A stretch of DNA of 64,000 nucleotides from NCBI RefSeq assembly GCF_000568405.1, contig NZ_ARZY01000022.1:22226-86225 (forward strand), read 5' to 3'. The translations under genes and the position numbers were made by a program. Of the stretch, positions 38,656 through 47,271 are shown in pieces. Below the pieces are notes generated by a model. The model was given only the letters and a program-made list of their open reading frames with translations. It did not search any database and was not told the DNA's origin. The first letter of the stretch is position 1, and each line of letters begins with the position of its first letter. The DNA comes from Catenovulum agarivorans DS-2 (GTDB taxonomy: Bacteria > Pseudomonadota > Gammaproteobacteria > Enterobacterales > Alteromonadaceae).

Positions 38656-40002
38656 TTACACCTTGGTTATTGCTAGGCGCTTAAACATGATTAACGCACT
38701 ACCAGCTAACAATGCCGAAATCATGGTGCCACCCGCAAGAATCATACGCATATCTAAAATAGATGCTGCGCTTTGATTGGCACCCATTTCTGCATTAAAA
38801 CCAATAAAATTGAGCGATAAACCAGAGGTCAACATGGCTAAACTAATACAAAGCTGCATAACCATATTGTGGATTGAGACATAGACACCATTATGATTGC
38901 CATGTTGGGCGTTTTGCTCAGCCGCTACATCTGCAATCAAAGAATGAAGTAAAATTGCCATAGAAGCCCACGCAAAACAGCCTAACGCAGCGTCTATTAC
39001 TAGTAAGTATTGTCCCCCTGGCACAAATATAAACCACTTGCTCAAGCCACCAATAAATGTAATTAAGTAAACGAGTAAAAAACAATTCACGCGGCCAAAT
39101 TTGGCATTTGTTTTCAATATGATAGGTACTGCGATCAAGCCACACAATGCGTAAGCAGTCGAAAGCACACCTTTCCAGTTAGCACCAGAAACTAAATCAC
39201 CTCCCTGCATATAATAAACAATCAGGTAGTAGTCCATGCTTGCCGAATAGACTACGCCGAAAAACTGTGCGAATGTCACTACCAATAAGAGATTAAACGC
39301 TCGGTTAGACAAAACGTGACGGATATTGCTTAATAATTTTGTCGATTGAATTTGCTTAGGTTTAGCTGTGTGGTTAGTTTTATGTTGATACATCAATGCG
39401 GGCAAGACACCTGCAATGGCGATTGCAACAATTGCAATCAACCATCCGACCCATTTTACCCCAACATATAAGCTGCTAAATATCGACAGTTGGGCGAGCG
39501 GGAACGCCCATTGGTGGAATAGCGAACAGACTTTACTAATAACTGAATTAAGTGCAAACAAACTCACACGTTCACAGCTGTCTTCCGTCGCTTCATAAAC
39601 TAAGCAAGTATACGGAATAAGAAAAAACTCAGCCGCGATACAAAACGCCGTATATACCACCGCGAAATAGAGAAGCTGCATATTCGTTTGCCAGTCGACT
39701 GGCACTTGCCATATGCAACCATAAAAAACAGCGGAAATTAACGCGCCAAGCAATATAAATATTTTACGATTACCAAACTTTTGCAGGTATATATCACTTA
39801 GCTGCCCTACCCAAGGGCCAATCATTGACGCTAGGATAAGTGGCACCATCATAGCTGCAGCCAATAAGAAAGGATCGACCGCTAAACTCATTTGATAGTA
39901 GGGGATTGCCAATATGCCGACACCTTGGCGCATAAAAAATGCGCTAAAAGTGCCGGACGAAATGGCAAATTTGCTTTTGATCGATAATGAATTTTTTGTC
40001 AA
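38656..40002 (-). CDS. GPH-type MFS sugar:cation symporter
   Basis: This 448-residue protein has about 12 hydrophobic helices and the GPH (glycoside-pentoside-hexuronide) signature region (MMVPLILASMIGPWVGQLSD near residue 60; the RKIF motif after it). It probably moves the monosaccharide or small oligosaccharide released in the periplasm across the inner membrane using Na+ or H+. It is the last gene of the unit TonB receptor-lipoprotein-GH16-symporter, with gaps of about 30-110 bp. Substrate is inferred: galactose or anhydrogalactose. Confidence 0.85.
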   Translation of the reverse strand: MTKNSLSIKSKFAISSGTFSAFFMRQGVGILAIPYYQMSLAVDPFLLAAAMMVPLILASMIGPWVGQLSDIYLQKFGNRKIFILLGALISAVFYGCIWQVPVDWQTNMQLLYFAVVYTAFCIAAEFFLIPYTCLVYEATEDSCERVSLFALNSVISKVCSLFHQWAFPLAQLSIFSSLYVGVKWVGWLIAIVAIAIAGVLPALMYQHKTNHTAKPKQIQSTKLLSNIRHVLSNRAFNLLLVVTFAQFFGVVYSASMDYYLIVYYMQGGDLVSGANWKGVLSTAYALCGLIAVPIILKTNAKFGRVNCFLLVYLITFIGGLSKWFIFVPGGQYLLVIDAALGCFAWASMAILLHSLIADVAAEQNAQHGNHNGVYVSIHNMVMQLCISLAMLTSGLSLNFIGFNAEMGANQSAASILDMRMILAGGTMISALLAGSALIMFKRLAITKV

Positions 40003-40109
40003 GTGTGTTTAGCCACGTTTGTCGGTTACAATTTTAAATTGTAACCTAAATTCAACACAACATAACAAATCACCTTTAAAAAGATAATACAAATAAAAAA
40101 GTAACAGAT

Positions 40110-41225
40110 CTAATCCACTTTACGATATGAACGGATCCAATCTACTTCCATATCATTCGGATAACCTTCGCCCGTCGCTTCGCTGCGAACTGGACAACGA
40201 TTAAACCCTTCATATTCACCAGTACAGTCATAAGTTACATGTGGCGAACGCAACCCAAGTGATAAGGTAACCCGCATTGGTAAATGCCAATACTTGTTTG
40301 GTTTTTGAAATACCTGTTTGCCATCTAAAAACCAAGTTATGGTTTCTGGGGTAATCTCTGCAGCGTAAATATGAAAGTCTTCTCTTGGATCAAAATCAAC
40401 TAATAGTTTATTTTGTGCCAAATCAGAAAAATCATTGTGTGGTCGAACTTGAATTTGCTCACCATTTTCACCACGTACCACAGCATGCAAATTCATATCC
40501 ATTACTTTTTCATCATCCCATTTTGCCGTACCTGTAATACTGCTCCACTCTCGTTGCTGTAGTTCAACTATGTCTACTTCAGAATAAAATGGCTGTTCTG
40601 CTTCAGTCGGCTTCATGCCTGCCGCATCTCTATCAGCTGCATTGCTATACAACCAAAATGCTGGGCTTGCCCCTGGAAAAGTTGGATTACCCTTGATACG
40701 GGCTTCAAAATAACCATAAGTAATGGTTTCGCGTGCGCGGACTATGCCTGATTTATAAAACATATCGTTTGATATTAGTTCGCTCGTACCATTACGCGTG
40801 CCCCAACGGGTATCAGTATGAGGCTCATATCGCATGGTTAGATGCAAATGACCTTCCGCGTCTATCGATGTATTATCAGGCTCCCATGACCACGGGCCCC
40901 AATCATTAATATCGTTGTCCCATTTATTTAAATTAATCGTGGCATCATTAAACTCATCCGATAAATTCTCAACCAGCTGCCATTGTGATTTATCGACATT
41001 CTCTCTTGTCGGGAATAAATCCTCACCCGCTTGTGGAGTATCAATTTCAGGTTCTTGTTCCTGTTCCTGCTCTTGTTCCTGTTCTTGCTCTTGTTCTTGC
41101 TCTTGCTCTTGCTCTTGCTCTTGCTCTTGCTCAGACGATGATAAATTTGGCGAATCTGACGAGCCACCACAGCTGATTAATACACTAGCTAAAGCACAAA
41201 GGATTAAATTGTATTGAAATTTCAT
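40110..41225 (-). CDS. GH16 lipoprotein, kappa-carrageenase-like
   Basis: This ~371-residue lipoprotein (ALASVLISCGGSS) has an acidic Glu-Gln repeat linker (about residues 32-58) followed by a GH16 jelly roll. The catalytic E-x-D-x-x-E motif is SEVDIVEL, E216, D218 and E221 counted from the ATG at 41225. The following LQQREWSSITG and MDMNLHAVVRG segments, and WFLDGKQVFQKPNKYWHLPM, resemble kappa-carrageenases (GH16_17). It would retain endo-cleavage of kappa-type regions at the cell surface. Start choice: ATG at 41225 has GGAG 5 nt upstream. Subfamily is inferred from sequence resemblance and locus context. Confidence 0.85.
   Translation of the reverse strand: MKFQYNLILCALASVLISCGGSSDSPNLSSSEQEQEQEQEQEQEQEQEQEQEQEQEQEPEIDTPQAGEDLFPTRENVDKSQWQLVENLSDEFNDATINLNKWDNDINDWGPWSWEPDNTSIDAEGHLHLTMRYEPHTDTRWGTRNGTSELISNDMFYKSGIVRARETITYGYFEARIKGNPTFPGASPAFWLYSNAADRDAAGMKPTEAEQPFYSEVDIVELQQREWSSITGTAKWDDEKVMDMNLHAVVRGENGEQIQVRPHNDFSDLAQNKLLVDFDPREDFHIYAAEITPETITWFLDGKQVFQKPNKYWHLPMRVTLSLGLRSPHVTYDCTGEYEGFNRCPVRSEATGEGYPNDMEVDWIRSYRKVD
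41052..41132. repeat. Glu-Gln coding tandem repeat in the GH16 gene
   Basis: This 81-bp tract of TTG/CTC-type 6-bp units encodes E followed by 13 copies of Gln-Glu pairs. Unlike the hexamer tract at 23.5 kb, codon usage varies between units, showing it is older or less slippage-driven. Confidence 0.85.
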
Positions 41226-41321
41226 TAGCACTCCTATTGGGTGTTAATTATGTTTTAACAAGGGGAAAAAATGGCATAAATTGGGCCACCCAAGATTAGG
41301 GTGGCTCTGCTATGAAAGGGG

Positions 41322-43145
41322 TTATTCGGTTACTTCAACAATTGCATAATCGTCTAATAACAATACGTCACCAGGCTGCAAGCCTTCGATGTCAAAGAAT
41401 GGGAATACATGGTCGCGAATAGTCCAATTTGCAGGCACTGTCCATGCCGCTTGCAAGTCAGAGAATTTAAACTCTACAAGCTGCCAGTCTGTTGTCGCTT
41501 TTAACTCAGCTGACACTATACCTTGAGCTTCAAAACGCTTGTCAAAACCTGGGCCTGAAGGGCCATCTTGGTATGACCAAGGCAATAATCTATGGGTCAA
41601 CTTAGCGCCTGAATTAACATCGCCAGTTGCATCAGCTGGCTTCACTTTAGCCCAAACATAAAACTTAAACTTTTTACCAATTGCGCTACCAGCGTTTGCA
41701 AGTAACTCTGTGTGGTAGTTTCTTAAGTTATTCCAGACTTGGCGAACAATGGTCGTTTTGTTGCTTGGGTCGGCTTCGCCACCGTCGACAACCGTCATTT
41801 TAACAGCACCACCACCATCTAAACCTTCACCTGGCGCTTGAGTATTTGGCCCCCATGGATAGTCACCCATATTAAAATCAGATGCCCAACCGTCAGGATG
41901 CGCAGAAGCTGTTGGTTCACACCATAAGTTTTCAACTAACTCAATTTCAATGCTTTTGCTTTCAACATCATCAATACTAGTTGAGCCTGTGTAACCACTT
42001 GCAACATTAACACTAACAACTGCTGTGTTACCGACTGTATTTACATTGGTATCAGGGGTCGTAAATGCAGCTATGCCATTAAATCCAAAAGTACCAGTTT
42101 CATTTAACTTGGCTACCGTATCATCAGTACTTGACCAAGTGTAGCTGTAGTCACCTTGCAACGAGCCTTCAAATAAGTCTGGTTCAACTTCTACCGCCGC
42201 ATGAATACAGGTTGGAGACAGTTTTTTACCTGTTGGGGCACCAGAGCTGTGCAAATCACCATTAGAAATGCTCAAGGTAAATCCTGGTGTTACATTAAAC
42301 TCAGCTTGCGCACTAAATTCCGGCTTTTCAACACTGGTGACCTTAATTTGAGTTTCGCCCTTGTCAATACCTTTTACTGTGCCAGCGTTTTCATCTAACA
42401 CTTGCGCAATTGTTGAATCTAAACTTTCAAACTTTAAACCAGTATTACAAGCGTATGTTGGAATAGTAGAGGCTTTTGGTACAACAACCCCATCAACAGG
42501 GGTTTCTGCTGCAAAAATTTCTACCCCAACAACCTCATCATACTCAGCTGATATTGTTAAGTTAATAGTGCGAATTTCAGGCTCTCCTGTTACCACACCA
42601 TTTTCATCTAATGGCCAGTTGTAACCGTTATCAACTACATATTGGATTTGGTATGTAACAGATTGCGGAAAGTCTCGCTTGCCATTCGCTCCCTCAATAA
42701 CCTCATCGTTGTCATCATAACCTGACATAACATCTGTGGTATCACAGTCACGCAATACATCTTTAAAAGCATCAGTATCAACAAATAAAGTAAAACCATC
42801 TTCACTTAAACTAAATGGTGAATCTTCAATATTGTTTTCAAAGTTATCGTTACTGGTTTGTGGTGTACGAAAATCTTCATCATAACTGAAGTTAAACTCT
42901 CGAATGTAAATGGTCGATTTTTCAGGGTCAATTGGTTGACCATCCACCATAGCGCCAGCGAGTAAATCTATTTCAAACACACCACTATTTTCGTTTGTGC
43001 TTTCACTAGTCACCGCACTATCGAAAGTAACAGGGTGGCCGCCACTAAAATTAAAGTCAAAACCTTTATCTTTTTCACCGCAACCAGCTAAAACAGTTGT
43101 TATTGTAGCCGCTACGATACTTGTTTTTAGTAAGTTCATTGTCAT
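41322..43145 (-). CDS. TonB-receptor-linked surface lipoprotein with Ig-like domains and a GH82-shared binding module
   Basis: This ~607-residue lipoprotein (TIVAATITTVLAGCGEK; start ATG at 43145 after GGAG) lies 71 bp after the TonB receptor. Two Ig/BIG_2-like domains are suggested (SLDSTIAQVLDENAGTVKGI and then TWSSTDDTVAKLNETGTF). The last ~170 residues align with the modules of the GH82 protein: HRLLPW versus HHLLPW, VFPFFDIEGLQPGDVLLLDDY versus VLPSFFFGGLEVGDKVIIDDY. No catalytic residues are seen. This is the place and build of a Bacteroidetes SGBP/SusD partner, but no SusD fold is visible. Role inferred: capture of carrageenan for the receptor. Confidence 0.8.
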   Translation of the reverse strand: MTMNLLKTSIVAATITTVLAGCGEKDKGFDFNFSGGHPVTFDSAVTSESTNENSGVFEIDLLAGAMVDGQPIDPEKSTIYIREFNFSYDEDFRTPQTSNDNFENNIEDSPFSLSEDGFTLFVDTDAFKDVLRDCDTTDVMSGYDDNDEVIEGANGKRDFPQSVTYQIQYVVDNGYNWPLDENGVVTGEPEIRTINLTISAEYDEVVGVEIFAAETPVDGVVVPKASTIPTYACNTGLKFESLDSTIAQVLDENAGTVKGIDKGETQIKVTSVEKPEFSAQAEFNVTPGFTLSISNGDLHSSGAPTGKKLSPTCIHAAVEVEPDLFEGSLQGDYSYTWSSTDDTVAKLNETGTFGFNGIAAFTTPDTNVNTVGNTAVVSVNVASGYTGSTSIDDVESKSIEIELVENLWCEPTASAHPDGWASDFNMGDYPWGPNTQAPGEGLDGGGAVKMTVVDGGEADPSNKTTIVRQVWNNLRNYHTELLANAGSAIGKKFKFYVWAKVKPADATGDVNSGAKLTHRLLPWSYQDGPSGPGFDKRFEAQGIVSAELKATTDWQLVEFKFSDLQAAWTVPANWTIRDHVFPFFDIEGLQPGDVLLLDDYAIVEVTE

Positions 43146-43216
43146 CTTACTTCTCCAAAATTCTGTAACATTTGGCCAGTACATAACTGGCCAATCTAAA
43201 TCGTTCTACACTCTGC

Positions 43217-46200
43217 TTAGAAAGTTGCACGAATACCGACACGGAACTGACGGCCAGTTTTAAACTGAGCACTTGTTCTGTTGGTAGTAATGCTGCTATC
43301 TTCCATCGCGTTACCTTCGTCTAGTACAATTCGTTCTTCCCCTTCAGGTGTTGTATTAGACGCCGTATAGAAGACTCGGCGAGTATCATCTGTTAGGTTA
43401 GTTGCTTGGAAAGTTAAGCTAACTTGTTCAGTTAGCTTAAAGCTTGAACTGAAGTCCAATCTGTTTGTTGCCTCTTGCCAAGTCGCACCACCAATCATGC
43501 CTTGGTCAACCAATTGCACGCTGTTGTATCTGTTGGCAAGACGAAGCGAAATGCCGTCTTTTTCCCAAAATACAGTGGTATTAGCAGAATGCTTTGGCGT
43601 GTACGGCAATGGTAATGGCTTTAAGAATTGACCAGTTGTGCCAATTTCTTCAGCATCACGCTCAGACACTTGATATGTATAATTGACGCTTAAACCTAAA
43701 CCTGACCAAATACCCGGTAAAAAGTCGTAGTTCTGCGTATATCCCAATTCGACACCGCGCATTTCCGAGCCATCACCATTTTTATACACTTCAATTTGTG
43801 CGGTATCACAGCCTAAATTATATGGAAACGCTTGGTAGGCAACTTGTCGCTTCGGCATACAGTTTTTAACATCCCCTTCAACCATAGTGCCTGGATCACG
43901 CGCTGTGTTGTAGTCCATCAGCAAATCAGCATTGTCTAAATTGTATTCAGTTCGTACGTCTTTATAATGCATTGGTGTCAATACTGTTTCTTCGAAGTAG
44001 CGCATGTCTTTGTAGAATACCGCCGCAGACAACATGCTAGATTCGTTAAAGTACCACTCGTAAGAAATATCTAAGTTATTTGACTCCAAAGGTTTTAGAT
44101 TGATATTACCAGACTGACCATAGGTGTTGTCCCAAGGGTCTTCTGTGATTTCTAAACGAGGGTTTAATGAATCGAATTGTGGGCGAGCCATGGTTTTTGA
44201 AACAGCAAAGCGTAAAACAGTTTCTTCGTCAATTGCATAGTTAAGGTTTAAGCTAGGCAACAACAAACTAATGGTATTAGAGCCAGCGACTGGTGCGACA
44301 CGACGCGTAGTATTGTCTTGATCACCATTCGGCCCTGACCATGCTGTTGAACGGTCTATATACTGTGCCATAAAGGCAGCTGTATTAAAGTTACGGTTGG
44401 ATGTTGCGTTGCTGTTTACCGTCGAGCCATCGTGTAAATACACTTCATTGGGCAAACCACCATTAGTTATAAGTTGACCTGTTGCATAGTCATATTGAAC
44501 TAAACGGTTAACCGAATAGTCTGGGTTGCCATTGGCGTCTTTAAATAACCATTCGCCAGTCAAGTCGGTATCAGAGGTTGGATAGGTGTTTGCGTTACCT
44601 GTGACATAAGCATGGGTAATTGCCCAGTCCCAACAATCTTTGAATTTAGTGTCGAAGTCAGGATCCCCCGATACGAAACCAGGTACAGTCGGGAATCGAT
44701 CATCAACAGCAAAGTTTGGTTCTGGACACGGTTGTGAACCTTCAATATCTGCAAGTTTTCGATTAACAATTAAGTCGTATGCATCAATAAGATGCGGGTT
44801 ACGATAATAGGTTATGCCACCCACGCCTTGAGCTCTATTTTCATCTCTAACGTAACGTAAACCAATATTACCTTTTAACTGACCATCTAATAATTCAAAG
44901 TTCAACTTACCGTATAAAACTTGTGTATCCGTTTGGATATTTCGGGTGCCGAGTGGGCTTGCACTAATACCAATTGAGCTTGGGTCTTTACTGGTAAATG
45001 CTGTAATGGCTTTGTAAGCATCTAACATTGGCCAGCCAGCAAAAAACTGGTTGCTGCGAGCATCAACAACGTCTGCTAAAAAGTCATCATACGGGAAAGC
45101 TTCGCCTGACATCATGTCTGCAATACTAATAGACTGCATACCTGTACTTGAATAATCCGCACCTGGATCGGTCGCATCTATAATGGATTGACCACTGTCG
45201 ATAAATTCACTTTGGGTAAATACGTCTTTTTCACGCTCAGAGTATTTCACACCGAATTCTAAAGAAGTTAGATAGTCGCCGTCCAAATACCAATCAAAAT
45301 CTAAAAATAGTGATTTGTTAGTATCGGTTAAGTGATTGTCGCGGAAGGTAAAGCCACTTAAGTGATTTGCGTTAACATCATGCGGATTAAAACGGCTTGA
45401 GGCGAACTTCCAGCTACCATCAAATGGGTCTTGTATCGCCATTTTGGTACCTGTATAAAAACTACATTGCTCAGTACTACCTTCGGTACAGTCGTAGCCA
45501 ACAGGCTCGATTAAATCAGCATCCATGTTATTGACAATTGGGCCACCCGTGGTACCCCAAGTTGTTGCACTTAAACCAAGTGAACCCTCAGTTTCATCGG
45601 TCGTTCGTGAATAACCTGCCGTTAACTCCATCTCAAGATTATCAGTAATAGACTGCTCAATTCGAAGAGAGACAACATTAGTTTCTAATTCACGTTCACC
45701 TTGGTTACGATTGATAAAACCAGCTGCGCGGCGAAGTGATTTTTCTAACGTCATTGTCTCTTCGTCTACAACATTCCACTCGGTAGTTGGATCGTTTGGA
45801 TTCAACGTATCTTCTGGCGCGAAGTTAATGCGCAAGGTATGGTTGTCTGTTGTAACGGTTTGTGTGGTATGCGAGATATCTAACTGGATATCGGTTCGAT
45901 CAGTTGGACGAATTTGCACACCTGATGATAAAGTAAAACGCTCGCGTTTGTCGGTATTTAAACGAAAATCGGTAAAGTTACGTGCCAGCACGTGCATTTC
46001 TTCGCCATCTGCCAGTGTGATTGGCTGACCCGTTTGTAAAGACGTTGCGGTACGACCAGATGCTGCATTTGCATCCATAATCGGCAATGCATTTTCATTC
46101 CACTCTGTTTCAATACGATCTTGACGATTTTTCTGAGTGTCTTGCGAAACGGTAAATACCACACCTAAAGTATCGTTTAAAAATTTGTCGGCATAACTAC

Positions 46201-46819
46201 CAACTAATCTTTCCGTCCACTCGCCTGAAAATTCATTATAACGACCTTCGATAGTGGTTGATAAACGTCGTTTATTCAAATTGAGGGGCTTAATCGTACG
46301 CAACACAACAGTTGCACCCAAAGACCCTTCGTCTTGGTCTGCAGCTGAAGTTTTCATGACATCAATTGATGACAGGATATCAGATGAAAATGAGCTTAAG
46401 TCAACACTGTTATCTGCGCTGGCATCATCAGCACCGCCGCTAAAGCCACCAGTCAAAGCAACGCCATTCATTGAAACTTGGTTTAACGCCGCACCTGCAC
46501 CACGAACTGAAATTCGAGTGCCCTCGCCATCTTCTTCTTGAACGGTTACACCAGTCACGCGAGAAAGTGCATCACCAATGTTTTGGTCGGTTGACTTACC
46601 AACATCTTCAGCGTGAATTGAATCGCTGACCCCACTGTTAAAACGTTTAGCATTTAGTGCGCGTTGAATACTGCCTCTAAAGCCTGTTATCTCGATTGTT
46701 TCTATTTCTTCGTCTGCGGTTTTGTTTTGAGAATTTTCTTCTGCAGCATAAAGAGGTGTAGATGCAAAATTAGCCATAATGGCCACTGCAACCGCTTTAT
46801 ATTTAAAATGGTTGTTCAT
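43217..46819 (-). CDS. TonB-dependent outer-membrane receptor (large, Xanthomonas/Caulobacter type)
   Basis: This ~1200-residue TonB receptor has a signal peptide (VAVAIMANFASTPLYA), a TonB-box-like EIETIEITGFRGS, and a plug domain with DALSRVTGVTVQEEDGEGTRISVRG. A 22-strand barrel follows and ends in the aromatic residue motif RVGIRATF. It imports oligosaccharides too big for porins, using TonB energy. The start is the ATG at 46819, after GGAG at 6 nt; an in-frame GTG at 46831 overlaps the ribosome-binding site. It heads the receptor-lipoprotein-GH16-symporter unit, divergent from lacI. Confidence 0.95.
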   Translation of the reverse strand: MNNHFKYKAVAVAIMANFASTPLYAAEENSQNKTADEEIETIEITGFRGSIQRALNAKRFNSGVSDSIHAEDVGKSTDQNIGDALSRVTGVTVQEEDGEGTRISVRGAGAALNQVSMNGVALTGGFSGGADDASADNSVDLSSFSSDILSSIDVMKTSAADQDEGSLGATVVLRTIKPLNLNKRRLSTTIEGRYNEFSGEWTERLVGSYADKFLNDTLGVVFTVSQDTQKNRQDRIETEWNENALPIMDANAASGRTATSLQTGQPITLADGEEMHVLARNFTDFRLNTDKRERFTLSSGVQIRPTDRTDIQLDISHTTQTVTTDNHTLRINFAPEDTLNPNDPTTEWNVVDEETMTLEKSLRRAAGFINRNQGERELETNVVSLRIEQSITDNLEMELTAGYSRTTDETEGSLGLSATTWGTTGGPIVNNMDADLIEPVGYDCTEGSTEQCSFYTGTKMAIQDPFDGSWKFASSRFNPHDVNANHLSGFTFRDNHLTDTNKSLFLDFDWYLDGDYLTSLEFGVKYSEREKDVFTQSEFIDSGQSIIDATDPGADYSSTGMQSISIADMMSGEAFPYDDFLADVVDARSNQFFAGWPMLDAYKAITAFTSKDPSSIGISASPLGTRNIQTDTQVLYGKLNFELLDGQLKGNIGLRYVRDENRAQGVGGITYYRNPHLIDAYDLIVNRKLADIEGSQPCPEPNFAVDDRFPTVPGFVSGDPDFDTKFKDCWDWAITHAYVTGNANTYPTSDTDLTGEWLFKDANGNPDYSVNRLVQYDYATGQLITNGGLPNEVYLHDGSTVNSNATSNRNFNTAAFMAQYIDRSTAWSGPNGDQDNTTRRVAPVAGSNTISLLLPSLNLNYAIDEETVLRFAVSKTMARPQFDSLNPRLEITEDPWDNTYGQSGNINLKPLESNNLDISYEWYFNESSMLSAAVFYKDMRYFEETVLTPMHYKDVRTEYNLDNADLLMDYNTARDPGTMVEGDVKNCMPKRQVAYQAFPYNLGCDTAQIEVYKNGDGSEMRGVELGYTQNYDFLPGIWSGLGLSVNYTYQVSERDAEEIGTTGQFLKPLPLPYTPKHSANTTVFWEKDGISLRLANRYNSVQLVDQGMIGGATWQEATNRLDFSSSFKLTEQVSLTFQATNLTDDTRRVFYTASNTTPEGEERIVLDEGNAMEDSSITTNRTSAQFKTGRQFRVGIRATF

Positions 46820-46887
46820 GTGGTACTCCACTGAGTTATTGATTTGTGCTTGTCACCCATGCGTTGCGTCAAAAGTGGAAATATAAA

Positions 46888-46929
46888 CAAGGTTCTATGA
46901 GTGTTATATCCGTCACCCATAGAACCTTG
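46888..46929 (-). promoter_or_regulatory. Long hairpin in the TonB-receptor leader
   Basis: A perfect 12-bp inverted repeat CAAGGTTCTATG / CATAGAACCTTG with an 18-nt loop lies about 70-110 nt before the receptor start codon. The word GTCACCCAT is present at both 46852-46860 and 46912-46920. It could be a leader RNA structure, or an operator. There is no T-run, so simple termination is unlikely. Confidence 0.45.
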
Positions 46930-46983
46930 GAGGCCACAAAGTTGAAACACAACTTAAGTTAACAACAAAACGATTGCGCCCTT

Positions 46984-46999
46984 ACGCAAGCGCTTGCGT
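46984..46999. promoter_or_regulatory. LacI-family operator 1
   Basis: Perfect 16-bp palindrome ACGCAAGCGCTTGCGT with the central GCGC typical of LacI/PurR-family operators. It is between the TonB receptor and lacI. Confidence 0.65.
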
Positions 47000-47051
47000 T
47001 AACTCACGGTAAATATACAAAACATTTACATCACATACAACACATTTATTT

Positions 47052-47066
47052 AAACATACTACGTTT
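47052..47066. promoter_or_regulatory. AAACAT-N3-AYGTTT operator copy 4 (TonB receptor unit)
   Basis: The sequence is AAACATACTACGTTT, extended to TTTAAACATACTACGTTTAAA. It lies between two LacI-type palindromes. Confidence 0.6.
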
Positions 47067-47178
47067 AAATAAATAAAACAAAAGATTTAAAATCATAACC
47101 AATTGTATTGTAAGGGTTTTAATTGATATTGAGAGGTTAAAAATTGACTAATATTTTTTATTGTCAAATAACAAAACA

Positions 47179-47188
47179 CAAGCGCTTG
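47179..47188. promoter_or_regulatory. LacI-family operator 2
   Basis: CAAGCGCTTG palindrome, extending with one mismatch to the longer palindrome of operator 1. It is about 50 bp before the TATAAT of lacI (47235-47240), so it could support autoregulation. Confidence 0.6.
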
Positions 47189-47271
47189 CGCAAATTGTTG
47201 CAAATTTGTGTGGGTGCGATAGCATGAAGTCCGCTATAATAGCCTCAATAAAACAAAATTAGAGAGCTATC

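Larger units (their letters stand above)
46820..47271. other. Divergent regulatory region between TonB receptor and lacI (about 450 bp)
   Basis: No gene is seen. It holds the leader hairpin, two LacI-type palindromes, an AAACAT-type operator and a TATAAT -10 element for lacI. It is otherwise A/T-rich. Confidence 0.6.

Noticed and set aside
43217..46819. SusC/SusD pair
   Set aside because: The receptor lacks the SusC-type N-terminal carboxypeptidase-like domain, and the partner lipoprotein has no TPR/SusD-like helices. It is a gammaproteobacterial TonB receptor.
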